A stretch of DNA of 64,000 bases from DAOUMU01 sp034409055 (GCA_034409055.1 DAOUMU010000536.1:24398-88397), one strand, 5' to 3'. Counted from the first letter of the stretch, positions 35,451-45,118 are shown. Program-made: numbers and translations. The notes: a model not told the origin generated them from the sequence alone.

Positions 35451-36626
35451 ATGACAGAGAACTTGGCAGATCGAGATGGATATGAAAGAATAAAAATATG
35501 TTATCTTAGCAGTGCAATCTCCGTTCATACCCAGAGGTGGGTCCAATATTTCGCCGATATCGGGCATGAGGTGCATTTGATAACCTTAACGCCCCTTGAC
35601 AATGATAATCTTCAGAATGTGAAACTGTATCCGCTCAAAGTGGCCCGAGAATTAGGGGGGGTGGAAATCCCAATGGCGATGCGAAGAGTAAATCTTCCAT
35701 ACGTGATATTTCAAATCAAGTCTTTGATAAAGCGGATAAAACCCGACATTCTTCACGCTCATTCGGTGACTGATAACGGGGTTTTTGGTACCTTGTGTGG
35801 TTTTCATCCATTTGTGGTGACGGCTTGGGGTTCTGATATTTTGATTGCATCGAAACAATCCATCTTCTTGAAATTGGCTGCTCAGTTTGTTTTGAAACAA
35901 GCTGACTCTATAACTTGTGATGCAGAACACATGATAAAAAGTATGATGGAGTTGGGTGCTCCAAAGGAAAAAATTGATCTCATCTTCTTTGGAACGGATG
36001 TCCAAAAGTTTAGCCCAGCTCAAAGAGATGAAAAGTTCAAGGAAAAGCTAAATCTCAAGCTTGATGACTCGCCAACCATTATCTCTCTTAGAAATTTAAG
36101 TCCAGTTTATGATGTAGAGTCACTAATTAGAGCGGTTCCACGAGTGCTCCAAGAAGTTTCTGAAACCAAGTTCATTATCGCCGGTCATGGTGAGCAAAGA
36201 AGCTATTTGGAAGAGTTGACCGCGTCTTTGGGGGTTGCGGATAGTATCAAATTTGTTGGCTTAATTCCTAGCGATGAACTCCCCTGCTATTTGGCCTCGG
36301 CAGATGTTTATGTTTCTACTTCACTCTCTGATGCCGGACTTGCAGCCAGTACAGCAGAGGCTATGGCGAGTGAATTGCCCGTGGTCATTACCGATTTTGG
36401 GAATAACGGCGATTGGGTAAAAGATGGTGAAGGTGGCTTTCTGGTACCCTTAAAAGATCCGACAACACTAGCCGAAAAAATTATTTACCTGTTGAAAAAT
36501 GAAGATGTCAGGAAGAAATTTGGCCGAGTTAACAGAAAGGTAATAGTGGAAAGGAATAATTATTACAAACAGATGGCAAAAGTGGAACACATCTATCAAA
36601 GATTGATTAAGGAGCATAGGATATGA
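35451..36626 (+). CDS. Glycosyltransferase, GT4 family (1 of 5 GT4-like)
   Basis: About 391 aa from ATG 35451 (GTG 35442 is in frame). GT-B fold: N-terminal IKICYLSSAISVHTQRWVQY, VTAWGSDILIASKQS, and C-terminal donor site SLRNLSPVYDVESLIRAVPR, FIIAGHGEQRSYLEEL and VSTSLSDAGLAASTAEAMAS followed by ELPVVITDFG. The E-x7-E-like motif is replaced by a Ser/Ala-rich variant. From here to about 43.1 kb the DNA becomes noticeably AT-richer than the genes before. Confidence 0.87.
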   Translation: MTENLADRDGYERIKICYLSSAISVHTQRWVQYFADIGHEVHLITLTPLDNDNLQNVKLYPLKVARELGGVEIPMAMRRVNLPYVIFQIKSLIKRIKPDILHAHSVTDNGVFGTLCGFHPFVVTAWGSDILIASKQSIFLKLAAQFVLKQADSITCDAEHMIKSMMELGAPKEKIDLIFFGTDVQKFSPAQRDEKFKEKLNLKLDDSPTIISLRNLSPVYDVESLIRAVPRVLQEVSETKFIIAGHGEQRSYLEELTASLGVADSIKFVGLIPSDELPCYLASADVYVSTSLSDAGLAASTAEAMASELPVVITDFGNNGDWVKDGEGGFLVPLKDPTTLAEKIIYLLKNEDVRKKFGRVNRKVIVERNNYYKQMAKVEHIYQRLIKEHRI

Positions 36627-37588
36627 GAATTTTGATAACCGGGGGAGCAGGCTTTATCGGTAGCCACCTTTGCGAGAAATATACCACGGAAAAACATACT
36701 GTGATTTGCCTGGATAACTTTATGAGTGGCAACCTGATGAATATCAGGCATCTGCTAGATTACCGGAACTTTAAACTGGTCAAGGGAGATATTAGGGATT
36801 TCGATCTATTGGACAGAATGGTGCGTGATGTGGATGTTGTATTCCACCTGGCAGCGCAGGTGCATGTCGATCGTTCTTATATTGAACCAAAGCTTACTTA
36901 TGATGTAAACGTATTAGGTACACAGAATATCCTTGAAGCAGCGAAAATGCATGATGTTAAAAAGTTGATCTATGCTTCGACCAGCGAAGTATATGGTTCG
37001 GCTATTTATGCTCCAATAGACGAAAAGCATCCTTTAAATGCCCCACATCCTTATGGCGCAAGTAAAATTGCCGCCGATAGAATGTGCTATGCCTATACTC
37101 GAACTTATGGAATGAACATCGCCATTGTAAGAAATTTCAATGTCTTTGGTCCCCGACAAAGAGATTTGGGATATGGCGGGGTAATATCCATCTTTACCAG
37201 GCGAGTCCTCAGTAACGTTCCTCCTATTATATACGGTGATGGATTGCAAAAAAGGGATTATACTTACGTAAAAGATACTGTTGCCGCTTACGATTTAGTT
37301 CTAAACTATGAGGAGCCAATCACAGAGCCAATTAACTTTGGCAGTAGTGCCGAAATAAGCATTATAGATCTGGCTAATATGATTATCGAATTATGTGATA
37401 AGAAGGAACAGGTAAAGCCCATCCATGTATCACCAAGAATTGGGGAAGTTGAACGCTTAATTGCCGATTCAACTAGAGCAAAGGATATGCTGGGTTGGCA
37501 GCCTGGTTATGATTTTGGAAAGGGCCTGCGCGAATTCATTGAGTGGTATAAACAGTATGGATTTGAAGAGAAAATTGGCATCGAATAA
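36623..37588 (+). CDS. NAD-dependent sugar epimerase/dehydratase (extended SDR)
   Basis: 321 aa. Rossmann motif GGAGFIGSHL at residues 7-16, followed by the SDR active site STSEVYGSA (Ser) and PYGASKIAADRM (Tyr-x3-Lys), then RNFNVFGPRQRD, YGDGLQKRDYTYVKDTV and GWQPGYDFGKGLREFIEWYK. It is a nucleotide-sugar 4-epimerase or 4,6-dehydratase; the sequence does not decide between them. ATGA overlap with the upstream glycosyltransferase. Confidence 0.9.
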   Translation: MRILITGGAGFIGSHLCEKYTTEKHTVICLDNFMSGNLMNIRHLLDYRNFKLVKGDIRDFDLLDRMVRDVDVVFHLAAQVHVDRSYIEPKLTYDVNVLGTQNILEAAKMHDVKKLIYASTSEVYGSAIYAPIDEKHPLNAPHPYGASKIAADRMCYAYTRTYGMNIAIVRNFNVFGPRQRDLGYGGVISIFTRRVLSNVPPIIYGDGLQKRDYTYVKDTVAAYDLVLNYEEPITEPINFGSSAEISIIDLANMIIELCDKKEQVKPIHVSPRIGEVERLIADSTRAKDMLGWQPGYDFGKGLREFIEWYKQYGFEEKIGIE

Positions 37589-37594
37589 AGACAA

Positions 37595-38452
37595 ATGAGC
37601 GATAGCTATACTCCCAAATCATTCTGGAATACACGGTTTAGAAAATTTGGACACACAGGTGAAGTTGATTCTCTGCTTTATGCTTATGACCAACCGCAGC
37701 GTCTACATGCAATCAACACCGCCCTGGCACAAGCAAAGATTTCAATTAACGCCAATACCAAAGTTTTAGATATTGGTTGTGGAACTGGTGACGTAATTGA
37801 GTTGCTTGCAGAACGTGGTATGGCTCAGGTTATAGGTATAGATATTAGCAGCGAAACAATACAGTATGCCCAAAAAAGATTTGCTGCTAATAAAAGCGTG
37901 TGGTTCCTCAATGCTGCTGTGCCAGGATTAAGTTTTGCCTCCACTTCATTTGATTTAGTGCTTGGTATCAACGTTTTACAGCACGTGATAAACCGGGAAG
38001 CATTTATCGAGACCATCCGAAACATAATGAGAGTAGTTAAAGTGGGGGGATACGTCCTTGTGATGGATTTTTCGCCGGTCAACGTAGTAAAAAAACATCC
38101 TGCCTCATACTTAGCTGTTCGTTCAAGACAGGAATACGTTGATGCTTTTCAAACTCACGGATGTAAACTGATCTCAGAATTAGGTTTGCCTCGTCTCGGA
38201 GTTCGTTTTTACCATACAACCAAAAATACCATTTCTCGATTAAGAAAGAAAACGACCTCTAAAACAGAGACTATTGTGAAGCCAGACTTACTAGAGCAAC
38301 AAATGCACTCCCTACGGTATAAAATTTGGGGTTTAGTCGGAATCGGATTGTTAACATTAACCAAACCCTTTGATTATTTATTAATGCCGTTTTTTCCAGC
38401 TAAATATACCGATATGAGAATACTGATCTTTAAAAAGGTGAGTACGAATTAA
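37595..38452 (+). CDS. SAM methyltransferase (3 of 4)
   Basis: 285 aa. SAM motif VLDIGCGTGDVIELLAERGM, IGIDISSETIQYAQKRFAAN and LVLGINVLQHVINREAFIET. The C-terminal 50 residues contain a hydrophobic stretch (YKIWGLVGIGLLTLTKPFDY), perhaps membrane contact. Located between an epimerase and a glycosyltransferase; sugar O-methylation or lipid carrier modification is possible. Confidence 0.85.
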   Translation: MSDSYTPKSFWNTRFRKFGHTGEVDSLLYAYDQPQRLHAINTALAQAKISINANTKVLDIGCGTGDVIELLAERGMAQVIGIDISSETIQYAQKRFAANKSVWFLNAAVPGLSFASTSFDLVLGINVLQHVINREAFIETIRNIMRVVKVGGYVLVMDFSPVNVVKKHPASYLAVRSRQEYVDAFQTHGCKLISELGLPRLGVRFYHTTKNTISRLRKKTTSKTETIVKPDLLEQQMHSLRYKIWGLVGIGLLTLTKPFDYLLMPFFPAKYTDMRILIFKKVSTN

Positions 38453-38468
38453 AAGAGGATATTAATAA

Positions 38469-39665
38469 TTGAAAAAAGTTCTGTTTATTTATTATTACTT
38501 TCCCCCATTACTGGGAGGCTGGCGAGCTGTTGGATCAACGGTAAAATATTTACCTGATTTAGGGTGGGAGCCAATCGTCTTGTCAGCCGCTGACTCGGTA
38601 AGTTATACCAAAGATTATGACTCGCTTCTAAAGGTTCCCGATCATATAACAGTTCATCGAGTTGGGCACCCAGAACGACCGCCAAGACTTGTATCTCTTC
38701 TTAATAAATTGCGTGTGAATATTGATTTTCCCGATTCCTTGAAAGGTTGTTATCTTCCTTTTCTTGAAGAAGCCAGAAAAATCTTACGTGATCAGAAGAT
38801 TGACCTAATTTTTACTTATGGTCCCCCTTATACCTGCTATTTTGTGGGGATGCAACTCAAAAGGGAGTTTAACATCCCCTGGGTGACTTTTTTTGGAGAC
38901 TTGTGGTCGGAAAATCTGTTGGGGGCAGGCTTAGTTCAGCCACTTCGATTTTTACATGCTATGCGAGTTAAAAGGGGGGAACAAACTATTCTGGAGGAGG
39001 CAGACAGGATTATTGTCAGATGTTGGGAACAACAGCGCCAATTATGCAGATTGTATGGGATAAAAGATAACGATATAAGCGTAATCGTTCACGGCTACGA
39101 TGAATCTAACTACGAGGGATTAAAACCATATACTCTCTATCCAGATAAATTGACCATAACTTTCCTCGGTACTTTCTACCGGTTGTACCGGGAACCTTTT
39201 CTCAATTTCTTAAAAGTAGTGAATGAAGTTGCTGAAGATAGTGAAGTTATTCTGGTTGGACGGGGTATTGAGAAATTGGAAGGTCAAAACTTAACTCGTA
39301 TCTTGTTCATATCCCAAGAAAAAGCTCTGGCTCTTGGCCTGGGAAGTGATTTTCTCCTTGCTCTTCTTCCTCCATTTGTTAAATGGACAATGATGAAGTT
39401 GTACGATTATCTTCGCCTTGGCAAACCAATTCTGGCCCTCGTTCCCGAAGATGGCGATGTGGCTAAAATAATCAGAGAAGCCAAAGCAGGATTTATCTTA
39501 CCCTATGACCAGGAAAAGATGAAACAAAAACTAGGAGCTGTTTTTGACAAATGGAGAAAGGATAAACTTGGAGATTTTCAGCCCAATCAGGAGTACATTA
39601 CCCAACTTGAGCGAAGCGTACTAACCAAACGAGTCGTTCAGATTTTTGATGAAGTGTTATCTTGA
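38469..39665 (+). CDS. Glycosyltransferase, GT4-like (2 of 5)
   Basis: 398 aa. TTG start with GAGGAT 8 bp upstream. N-terminal KVLFIYYYFPPLLGGWRAVG, then FTYGPPYTCYFVGMQLKREF, VTFFGDLWSENL and the C-terminal ALLPPFVKWTMMKLYDYLRLG, KPILALVPEDGDVAKIIREA. The acceptor-side pattern (YFPP, GG.R) is typical of GT4 enzymes in O-antigen clusters. The stop lies 2 bp before the next ATG. Confidence 0.83.
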   Translation: MKKVLFIYYYFPPLLGGWRAVGSTVKYLPDLGWEPIVLSAADSVSYTKDYDSLLKVPDHITVHRVGHPERPPRLVSLLNKLRVNIDFPDSLKGCYLPFLEEARKILRDQKIDLIFTYGPPYTCYFVGMQLKREFNIPWVTFFGDLWSENLLGAGLVQPLRFLHAMRVKRGEQTILEEADRIIVRCWEQQRQLCRLYGIKDNDISVIVHGYDESNYEGLKPYTLYPDKLTITFLGTFYRLYREPFLNFLKVVNEVAEDSEVILVGRGIEKLEGQNLTRILFISQEKALALGLGSDFLLALLPPFVKWTMMKLYDYLRLGKPILALVPEDGDVAKIIREAKAGFILPYDQEKMKQKLGAVFDKWRKDKLGDFQPNQEYITQLERSVLTKRVVQIFDEVLS

Positions 39666-39667
39666 GA

Positions 39668-40786
39668 ATGACTAGACATATTGTTCACCTTACAACAGTT
39701 CACCAACCCTTTGACGTCCGTATTTTTCAGAAGGAATGTCGTACTTTGATTCAAGCTGGTTATCGAGTTTCTCTAATAGCTACTCATACCCGGCATGAAA
39801 TCGCAGATGGGGTGGAAATTGTGCCACTTCCTCGTTTTTCGCGTCGCTTTGTGCGTGTTGCCTTTGCTCCCTGGGCAGCGTATCGTATAGCCCGTTCGCT
39901 AAAAGCTGATCTTTATCACTTTCATGACCCCGAACTTTTACTAATAGGGGTGTTACTCAAGTTGACAACGCACGCCAGCGTGATTTATGATGCTCACGAA
40001 AACTATACTAAACAGATGTCTGGTCGGGCCTGGTTGCCGTGGCCATTGACCAAGATTGTGCCTAAGATGGTTGGTTTGGTTGAGCAATTTGCCGTGGCTA
40101 TCCTCGATGCCGTTGTATGCGCTACAGAACATATTGCCGCCCAATTTCCCGTGGCAAAAGCAGTGATCATCAAAAACTACCCGCTCCTGACAATGGTCGA
40201 CGACGAGTCTGGTCAGTCGCAGTCTGCCGCCAACAACTATACCCTTATTTATACAGGCGGTTGGACTCTCCATCGTGGTATTTATCAAATCATTCAGGCT
40301 CTCGACTATGTGAAAACGCCTGACGTTAGGCTAACTTTGCTAGGCAAATGTATGAGCCCTGACCTTCAAAAGAAAGCTGAATCCTTGCCCGGCTTTTCAA
40401 AAGTAGATTACCTGGGGGTTGTACCTTTCGACCAGGTATACAAACATATGAGGCGAGCCACCGTTGGCTTGATCTGTAATCAACCTGAACACGATTACGA
40501 AATGGCTCAACCCAACAAACTCTTTGAGTATATGTCTGCCGGCTTGCCTGTGATTGCCTCTAATTTTCCCTTGTGGCAGGAGGTTGTGGAGGGTCACGAT
40601 TGCGGCCTAACCGTAGATCCCACCCAACCTGAGAAAATTGCTCAGGTCATCGATCATCTGCTCGCTTATCCCGAAGAGCAGCGAAGGCAAATGGGGCAAA
40701 ATGGGCGCAAAGCTGTGCGTAAGACTTATAGTTGGGAAGCTGAAGGACAAAAATCAATTGCTCTGTACAAGGAACTTTTGACTTGA
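39668..40786 (+). CDS. Glycosyltransferase, GT4 family (3 of 5)
   Basis: About 372 aa from ATG 39668 (TTG 39662, overlapping the previous stop, is possible). HLTTVHQPFDVRIFQKECRT, HFHDPELLLIGVLLKL, VIYDAHENYTKQMSGRAWLP, LIYTGGWTLHRGIYQIIQAL and MAQPNKLFEYMSAGLPVIAS form the full GT4 set, including the donor-binding E near the C-terminus. Overlaps the PIG-L start by one base (TGATG). Confidence 0.9.
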   Translation: MTRHIVHLTTVHQPFDVRIFQKECRTLIQAGYRVSLIATHTRHEIADGVEIVPLPRFSRRFVRVAFAPWAAYRIARSLKADLYHFHDPELLLIGVLLKLTTHASVIYDAHENYTKQMSGRAWLPWPLTKIVPKMVGLVEQFAVAILDAVVCATEHIAAQFPVAKAVIIKNYPLLTMVDDESGQSQSAANNYTLIYTGGWTLHRGIYQIIQALDYVKTPDVRLTLLGKCMSPDLQKKAESLPGFSKVDYLGVVPFDQVYKHMRRATVGLICNQPEHDYEMAQPNKLFEYMSAGLPVIASNFPLWQEVVEGHDCGLTVDPTQPEKIAQVIDHLLAYPEEQRRQMGQNGRKAVRKTYSWEAEGQKSIALYKELLT

Positions 40787-41421
40787 TGTTCAATTTTCAA
40801 ACTGTATTAGTGTTGGCTCCCCACACCGATGATGGAGAATTCGGTTGTGGTGGAACGATTGCCAAACTCGTTGAAGCAGGAGCAACAGTTCACTATGTTG
40901 CATTTTCCATCTGCGAAATATCGGTACCTGAAGGTTTCCCCAGTGATATCCTGGCCACTGAGGTCAAAAGTGCTACTCAAGTACTGAATATCCCTTCCGA
41001 AAACTTAACGGTTTATCACTATCCTGTTCGTGATTTTCTAAAATACCGACAAGAAATTTTAGAGTTGCTTGTTGCAGCCCGACAAAGATTAAACCCTGAT
41101 TTGGTCTTTTTACCTTCAACGAATGATATTCATCAAGACCATCAGGTTGTCACTCAAGAAGGGATACGTGCTTTCAAGCATACAACTATTTTGGGCTATG
41201 AACTGCCCTGGAACAACCTACAATTCGATGTTTCCGCTTTAGTACCTTTGGAATATCCATATATACAAAAAAAAATTCAAGCAATACAACGATACAAATC
41301 TCAGGCGCATCGAAATTATGCTCATAACGAATTCATTGACAGTCTTGCCCAAGTTCGTGGAAGGCAGGCTGGATGTCGTTATGCAGAAGCATTTCAGGTA
41401 ATCCGATGGGTGATTCGATAA
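40786..41421 (+). CDS. PIG-L family N-acetylglucosaminyl deacetylase
   Basis: 211 aa, full length. Zinc-binding APHTDDGEFGCGGTI at residues 10-24 (a variant of AHPDDE) and DIHQDHQVVTQEG (H-x2-H). LmbE/PIG-L proteins deacetylate GlcNAc conjugates; in EPS clusters they act on lipid-linked or nucleotide sugars. This is a fourth deacetylase in the locus besides three NodB-type proteins. Confidence 0.88.
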   Translation: MFNFQTVLVLAPHTDDGEFGCGGTIAKLVEAGATVHYVAFSICEISVPEGFPSDILATEVKSATQVLNIPSENLTVYHYPVRDFLKYRQEILELLVAARQRLNPDLVFLPSTNDIHQDHQVVTQEGIRAFKHTTILGYELPWNNLQFDVSALVPLEYPYIQKKIQAIQRYKSQAHRNYAHNEFIDSLAQVRGRQAGCRYAEAFQVIRWVIR

Positions 41422-42413
41422 CATTTAATGATCCTAAGATTATTCTTATTGGAGGAACGGGCCGAAGTGGCACAAATATCAGCAAAGCCATCTTGGCAAA
41501 TCATCCTCAGGTTGCTGTCCTGCCTTTTGAATACCGCTTTATTGTTGATCCCGATGGGATTGTAGACTTTTATCGCGGCTATGCAGCTACATGGTCTCCT
41601 TTTCTAGCCGACCGAAGGTTGAAGCGACTAGAGAATTTGTTAAATATCTTGGCTGAGGAACCTCTATGGCATAAGCTTATGGGTAGTTTGCTTCGCACTA
41701 TCAATCGTGATGGTAAAATCCTCGCCCCACGACGTTACCACGGCTGGAATTTGGACGTTCACTTACCCAACTTCAAACAACACACTCAAGATTTGATGAC
41801 CAAACTGATAGATTTTTCTTTTTCTGCTTGCTGGGTTGGTACAGAAAGTTATACTTTTCGTCCACAGGTTTATCATTCAGCCCCAAAGTCAAATGAAGAA
41901 CTGGCGAGAATATTGGGGGATTTTATTCGTGCTGTTGTCAACGATTTTCTTACCCAGTGTAATAAGACGTTTTATGTCGAAGATAATACCTGGAATATTT
42001 TATTTGCCCGCGAATTACTTGAACTAATTCCAAAGGCTAAGATTTTGCATATTTATCGGGACCCACGTGATGTTGTAGCTTCATTTATTCAGCAACGATG
42101 GTGTCCCTCAGACAAGGCACAAGCTGCCCTGTGGTACAAATCTATTATAACCCATTGGCTGAAGATCAAAGCAGACTTACCACCTGACAGTTACTATGAG
42201 TATAGTCTGGAAAGTCTCGTCAATTCAACAGATGCTGTTTTGAAAGAGATATGTCACTTTACGGGTATTCCGTATGATCCTATTTTGTTAAAAATAGATT
42301 TAAGCAAGGCTCACCTAGAACGTTGGCGGAAAGAGTTTGATCTAATGGAGCAACAGGTGATCCAAGATATCTTGAAGGATGTTATTGGAGAACTCGGCTA
42401 TAGACTTGGTTAA
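41406..42413 (+). CDS. Sulfotransferase family protein, copy 2
   Basis: About 335 aa. ATG 41406 (inside the end of the PIG-L gene, 16-bp overlap) is preferred to 41373. The P-loop IILIGGTGRSGTNISKAIL near residues 10-28 and the 3'-phosphate motif HIYRDPRDVVASFIQQRW (about residue 215) define the sulfotransferase fold. Little similarity to copy 1, so the two probably sulfate different positions. Confidence 0.87.
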   Translation: MGDSITFNDPKIILIGGTGRSGTNISKAILANHPQVAVLPFEYRFIVDPDGIVDFYRGYAATWSPFLADRRLKRLENLLNILAEEPLWHKLMGSLLRTINRDGKILAPRRYHGWNLDVHLPNFKQHTQDLMTKLIDFSFSACWVGTESYTFRPQVYHSAPKSNEELARILGDFIRAVVNDFLTQCNKTFYVEDNTWNILFARELLELIPKAKILHIYRDPRDVVASFIQQRWCPSDKAQAALWYKSIITHWLKIKADLPPDSYYEYSLESLVNSTDAVLKEICHFTGIPYDPILLKIDLSKAHLERWRKEFDLMEQQVIQDILKDVIGELGYRLG

Positions 42414-42492
42414 AGATAAATTGAGGTGATGACAAAATTATCTGTCGATACATATCTTACTTATGAGATTTTACCACCTGAAAGGGAACAAA

Positions 42493-43107
42493 ATGATTTA
42501 CACGGAGCAAAGTCTTAATCACTGGATAGCAACAGTAAAAAGACAGCGAGTTAAGGACGAATTATTTTTGGACAGGATTGATAAATATTTTCATTCAGGA
42601 AATGTCTTAGAAATCGGTGCTGGTTGTGGACAGTTATCAGCTATTCTTGCCTCGCGGGGTTATAACGTTGTTAGTTCTGATTTACAACCATTTTTCGTTG
42701 ATTATATGAAATCTCAGGGCTTAACCTCACTGGTTGTGGATGCCACAGAAATCTCCGCCTACGTAGACGAAAAATTTGATAATATCCTGGCTCAAGGTTT
42801 GAGTACTATTGTTAGTACTGACTTGTCGTTAGTTAGAAAAACGTACCAATCAGTGTTTGAATCATTAAAGAACAACGGACGTTTTATTTTTATTTTTCCA
42901 AATGCTTATAGATCAAAAAAATGGAGTGCAATAGAAACCCATTTAGATATCATTCACTCTACAGGATTTAAAATTATTGATATTTTTAGAGACCAAATAC
43001 TTCCATCTTCTTATTACGCCAAATTTAATAAATCTATACTGAATTTTGTTGAATTACATATTGGTAAATATTTTGGTATTAGATATGTGATTGTTTTGGA
43101 AAAGTGA
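42493..43107 (+). CDS. SAM methyltransferase (4 of 4)
   Basis: About 204 aa from ATG 42493, which has AAGGGAA just upstream; an in-frame ATG at 42463 is less likely. Motif I VLEIGAGCGQLSAILASRGY, VSSDLQPFFVDYMK, and NILAQGLSTIVSTDLSLV. Small, strongly AT-rich gene with Lys/Ile/Asn-rich composition unlike genes before 35 kb, suggesting a foreign source. Confidence 0.83.
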   Translation: MIYTEQSLNHWIATVKRQRVKDELFLDRIDKYFHSGNVLEIGAGCGQLSAILASRGYNVVSSDLQPFFVDYMKSQGLTSLVVDATEISAYVDEKFDNILAQGLSTIVSTDLSLVRKTYQSVFESLKNNGRFIFIFPNAYRSKKWSAIETHLDIIHSTGFKIIDIFRDQILPSSYYAKFNKSILNFVELHIGKYFGIRYVIVLEK

Positions 43108-43113
43108 TTTGGA

Positions 43114-43929
43114 ATGAGCCTTTCAATAGTCGTCCAAGTATGCCACAGAATATATGCCAATTTTCTAATGCCATCCAGGCTCGAATTATACTACCAACTA
43201 CTCGAAGAGTCGTTGGACCGTGGTTACGAAGTGCACTCGATCATTTCTTTTTGGCAGGTGATTAAGAAGGCGCAACTTTGTCCTGATTCCAAGTATTTGA
43301 TCTTACGGCACGACGTAGACACAGATCCGTCTACAGCCGAGGCCCAGTGGGAAATTGAGCAGAGTTTTAATGTTCAATCTTCTTATTACTTCAGATTTTC
43401 AACCCTGGATATTCCCCTGATGCAGAAGATTGCTCAAGCGGGGTTCGAAGTAAGCTACCACTATGAAGAAATTGCTACGGTGGCTAAGGAAAGATGTCTG
43501 AAGAGCAGGAAGCAGGTTGAGCAAGAGATGCCGTATATCCGAGAACGATTCAAGGAAAACCTCACTGTACTTAGGGAGAAGAGTGAATTGCCTATGATAA
43601 CAGTGGCTTCACATGGGGATTTTATGAACCAGAAATTGAAGATGCCAAACCTGGAGATCTTAAAGGATCAAGCTTTGCGTCGGGAGGTTGGGATAGAGCT
43701 AGAAGTGTATGACCAGGCGATGATGAAACACGTGACGAGCCGTCATTCGGATGCACCCTATCCCCGTTTTTGGCAGCCTGACAATCCCCTGGAGGCTATA
43801 CGTAGGGGTGAAGCTGTCGTCTACTTGCTTACTCATCCGAGGCATTGGCGGAGTAATCCTCGTGAGTATTTGCTAGTTGATGCAAAGCGTGTGTGGGAGG
43901 ATTTGCGTTATTCCTTGTGCAGCAGTTGA
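43114..43929 (+). CDS. Polysaccharide deacetylase-like protein (3 of 3)
   Basis: 271 aa. LILRHDVDTDPSTAEAQWEI (metal Asp pair), FRFSTLDIPLMQKIAQAGFE, VSYHYEEIATVAKER (His) and TVASHGDFMNQKLKMP give the WbmS/NodB-like fold, a form common in O-antigen clusters; the last His motif is VYLLTHPRHWRSNP. No signal peptide. The 130 bp after it hold nothing but an AGGAGG ribosome binding site for wecB copy 2. Confidence 0.78.
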   Translation: MSLSIVVQVCHRIYANFLMPSRLELYYQLLEESLDRGYEVHSIISFWQVIKKAQLCPDSKYLILRHDVDTDPSTAEAQWEIEQSFNVQSSYYFRFSTLDIPLMQKIAQAGFEVSYHYEEIATVAKERCLKSRKQVEQEMPYIRERFKENLTVLREKSELPMITVASHGDFMNQKLKMPNLEILKDQALRREVGIELEVYDQAMMKHVTSRHSDAPYPRFWQPDNPLEAIRRGEAVVYLLTHPRHWRSNPREYLLVDAKRVWEDLRYSLCSS

Positions 43930-44059
43930 CTTCTGCAAAAAATCAAGATTTCTGTCGAGCGTAAAGTACATCTATGGAGGCTTCACAACAAAAGCAAGTT
44001 AAAGATAGAACGCGAATCTGGCATCAGACACAGATGTTGACTTCTCAGGAGGTGAATAT

Positions 44060-45118
44060 ATGAAAGTTGTGTCTGTGGTAGGCGCTCGTCCAGAGTTTAT
44101 CCAAGCTGCGCCGGTCAGTCGAGCGTTGCGGACCCGACACCGAGAGGTTTTGGTCCATACAGGCCAGCACTATGATTATGAGATGTCGGCGGTGTTTTTC
44201 CAAGAGTTGGGCTTGCCGGCGTCGGATTATAACCTGGGAGTGGGCTCGGGTCCCCACGGTCAACAGACCGGTGAGATTCTAGCTCGGATGGAACAGGTGC
44301 TGCTCGATGTGCAGCCCGACTGGGTGCTGGTACGAGGCGACACCAATTCGACTCTGGCCGGCGCGCTGGCGGCGGCTAAGCTGCATATCCCGGTAGGACA
44401 TATTGAAGCCGGTTTGCGCAGTTTTAACCGCTGGATGCCGGAAGAAATCAACCGCATTGTGGCTGACCATGTGGCTGATCTCCTCTTTTGTCCCACACCA
44501 GTTGCCGTGTCCAACTTGGCTGCTGAAGGTATCCGGCAAGGTGTCCACCTGGTAGGTGATGTGATGTATGAAGCCATCCTATATAACCTGTCGCTGGCGG
44601 AGACAAAATCGCAGGTGTTAGCACGCTTGGGGTTGGTTTCTCATAATTATCTACTGCTCACCATCCATCGGGCTGAGAATACCGATATCCGACAAAATTT
44701 GCAGGCCATCCTGGCGGCGTTGGATCGGCTACACGAGCCGGTGATCTTCCCAGTGCATCCGCGGACACGCCAGCGGCTGAATGAGTTGGGCTGGCAGCCG
44801 AAGCCGGGTGTCCGGTTGATAGAACCACAAGGCTACTTTGACATCCTGGTGCTGGAAAAAAATGCCCGTTTGCTGTTGACCGATTCCGGAGGGATGCAGA
44901 AAGAGGCATATTGCCTGGGTACTCCCTGTCTCACCCTGCGCAAGCAGACGGAGTGGGTTGAGACGGTTGAAACAGGCTGGAATCGGTTGGTGGGCACCGA
45001 CACAGACAAGATTGTAGATACCGTTCGCTGTTTTCGCCCGCCACCTGAGCGTCCCTTGCTCTACGGCGACGGTCAGACCAGTCAGGCTATCGTCCGTATA
45101 TTGGAGACAAGTATATGA
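44060..45118 (+). CDS. wecB: UDP-N-acetylglucosamine 2-epimerase (non-hydrolysing), copy 2
   Basis: 352 aa. VGARPEFIQAAPVSRAL, HTGQHYDYEM, RGDTNSTLAGALAAAKL, HIEAGLRSFNRWMPEEINR, TIHRAENTD and LTDSGGMQKEAYCLGTPCLTLR. It is clearly homologous to copy 1 at 18284 but well diverged and less AT-rich than its immediate upstream neighbours. AGGAGG 7-8 bp upstream. Overlaps the next glycosyltransferase by 4 bp. The product UDP-ManNAc could feed the dehydrogenase at 51440. Confidence 0.95.
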   Translation: MKVVSVVGARPEFIQAAPVSRALRTRHREVLVHTGQHYDYEMSAVFFQELGLPASDYNLGVGSGPHGQQTGEILARMEQVLLDVQPDWVLVRGDTNSTLAGALAAAKLHIPVGHIEAGLRSFNRWMPEEINRIVADHVADLLFCPTPVAVSNLAAEGIRQGVHLVGDVMYEAILYNLSLAETKSQVLARLGLVSHNYLLLTIHRAENTDIRQNLQAILAALDRLHEPVIFPVHPRTRQRLNELGWQPKPGVRLIEPQGYFDILVLEKNARLLLTDSGGMQKEAYCLGTPCLTLRKQTEWVETVETGWNRLVGTDTDKIVDTVRCFRPPPERPLLYGDGQTSQAIVRILETSI

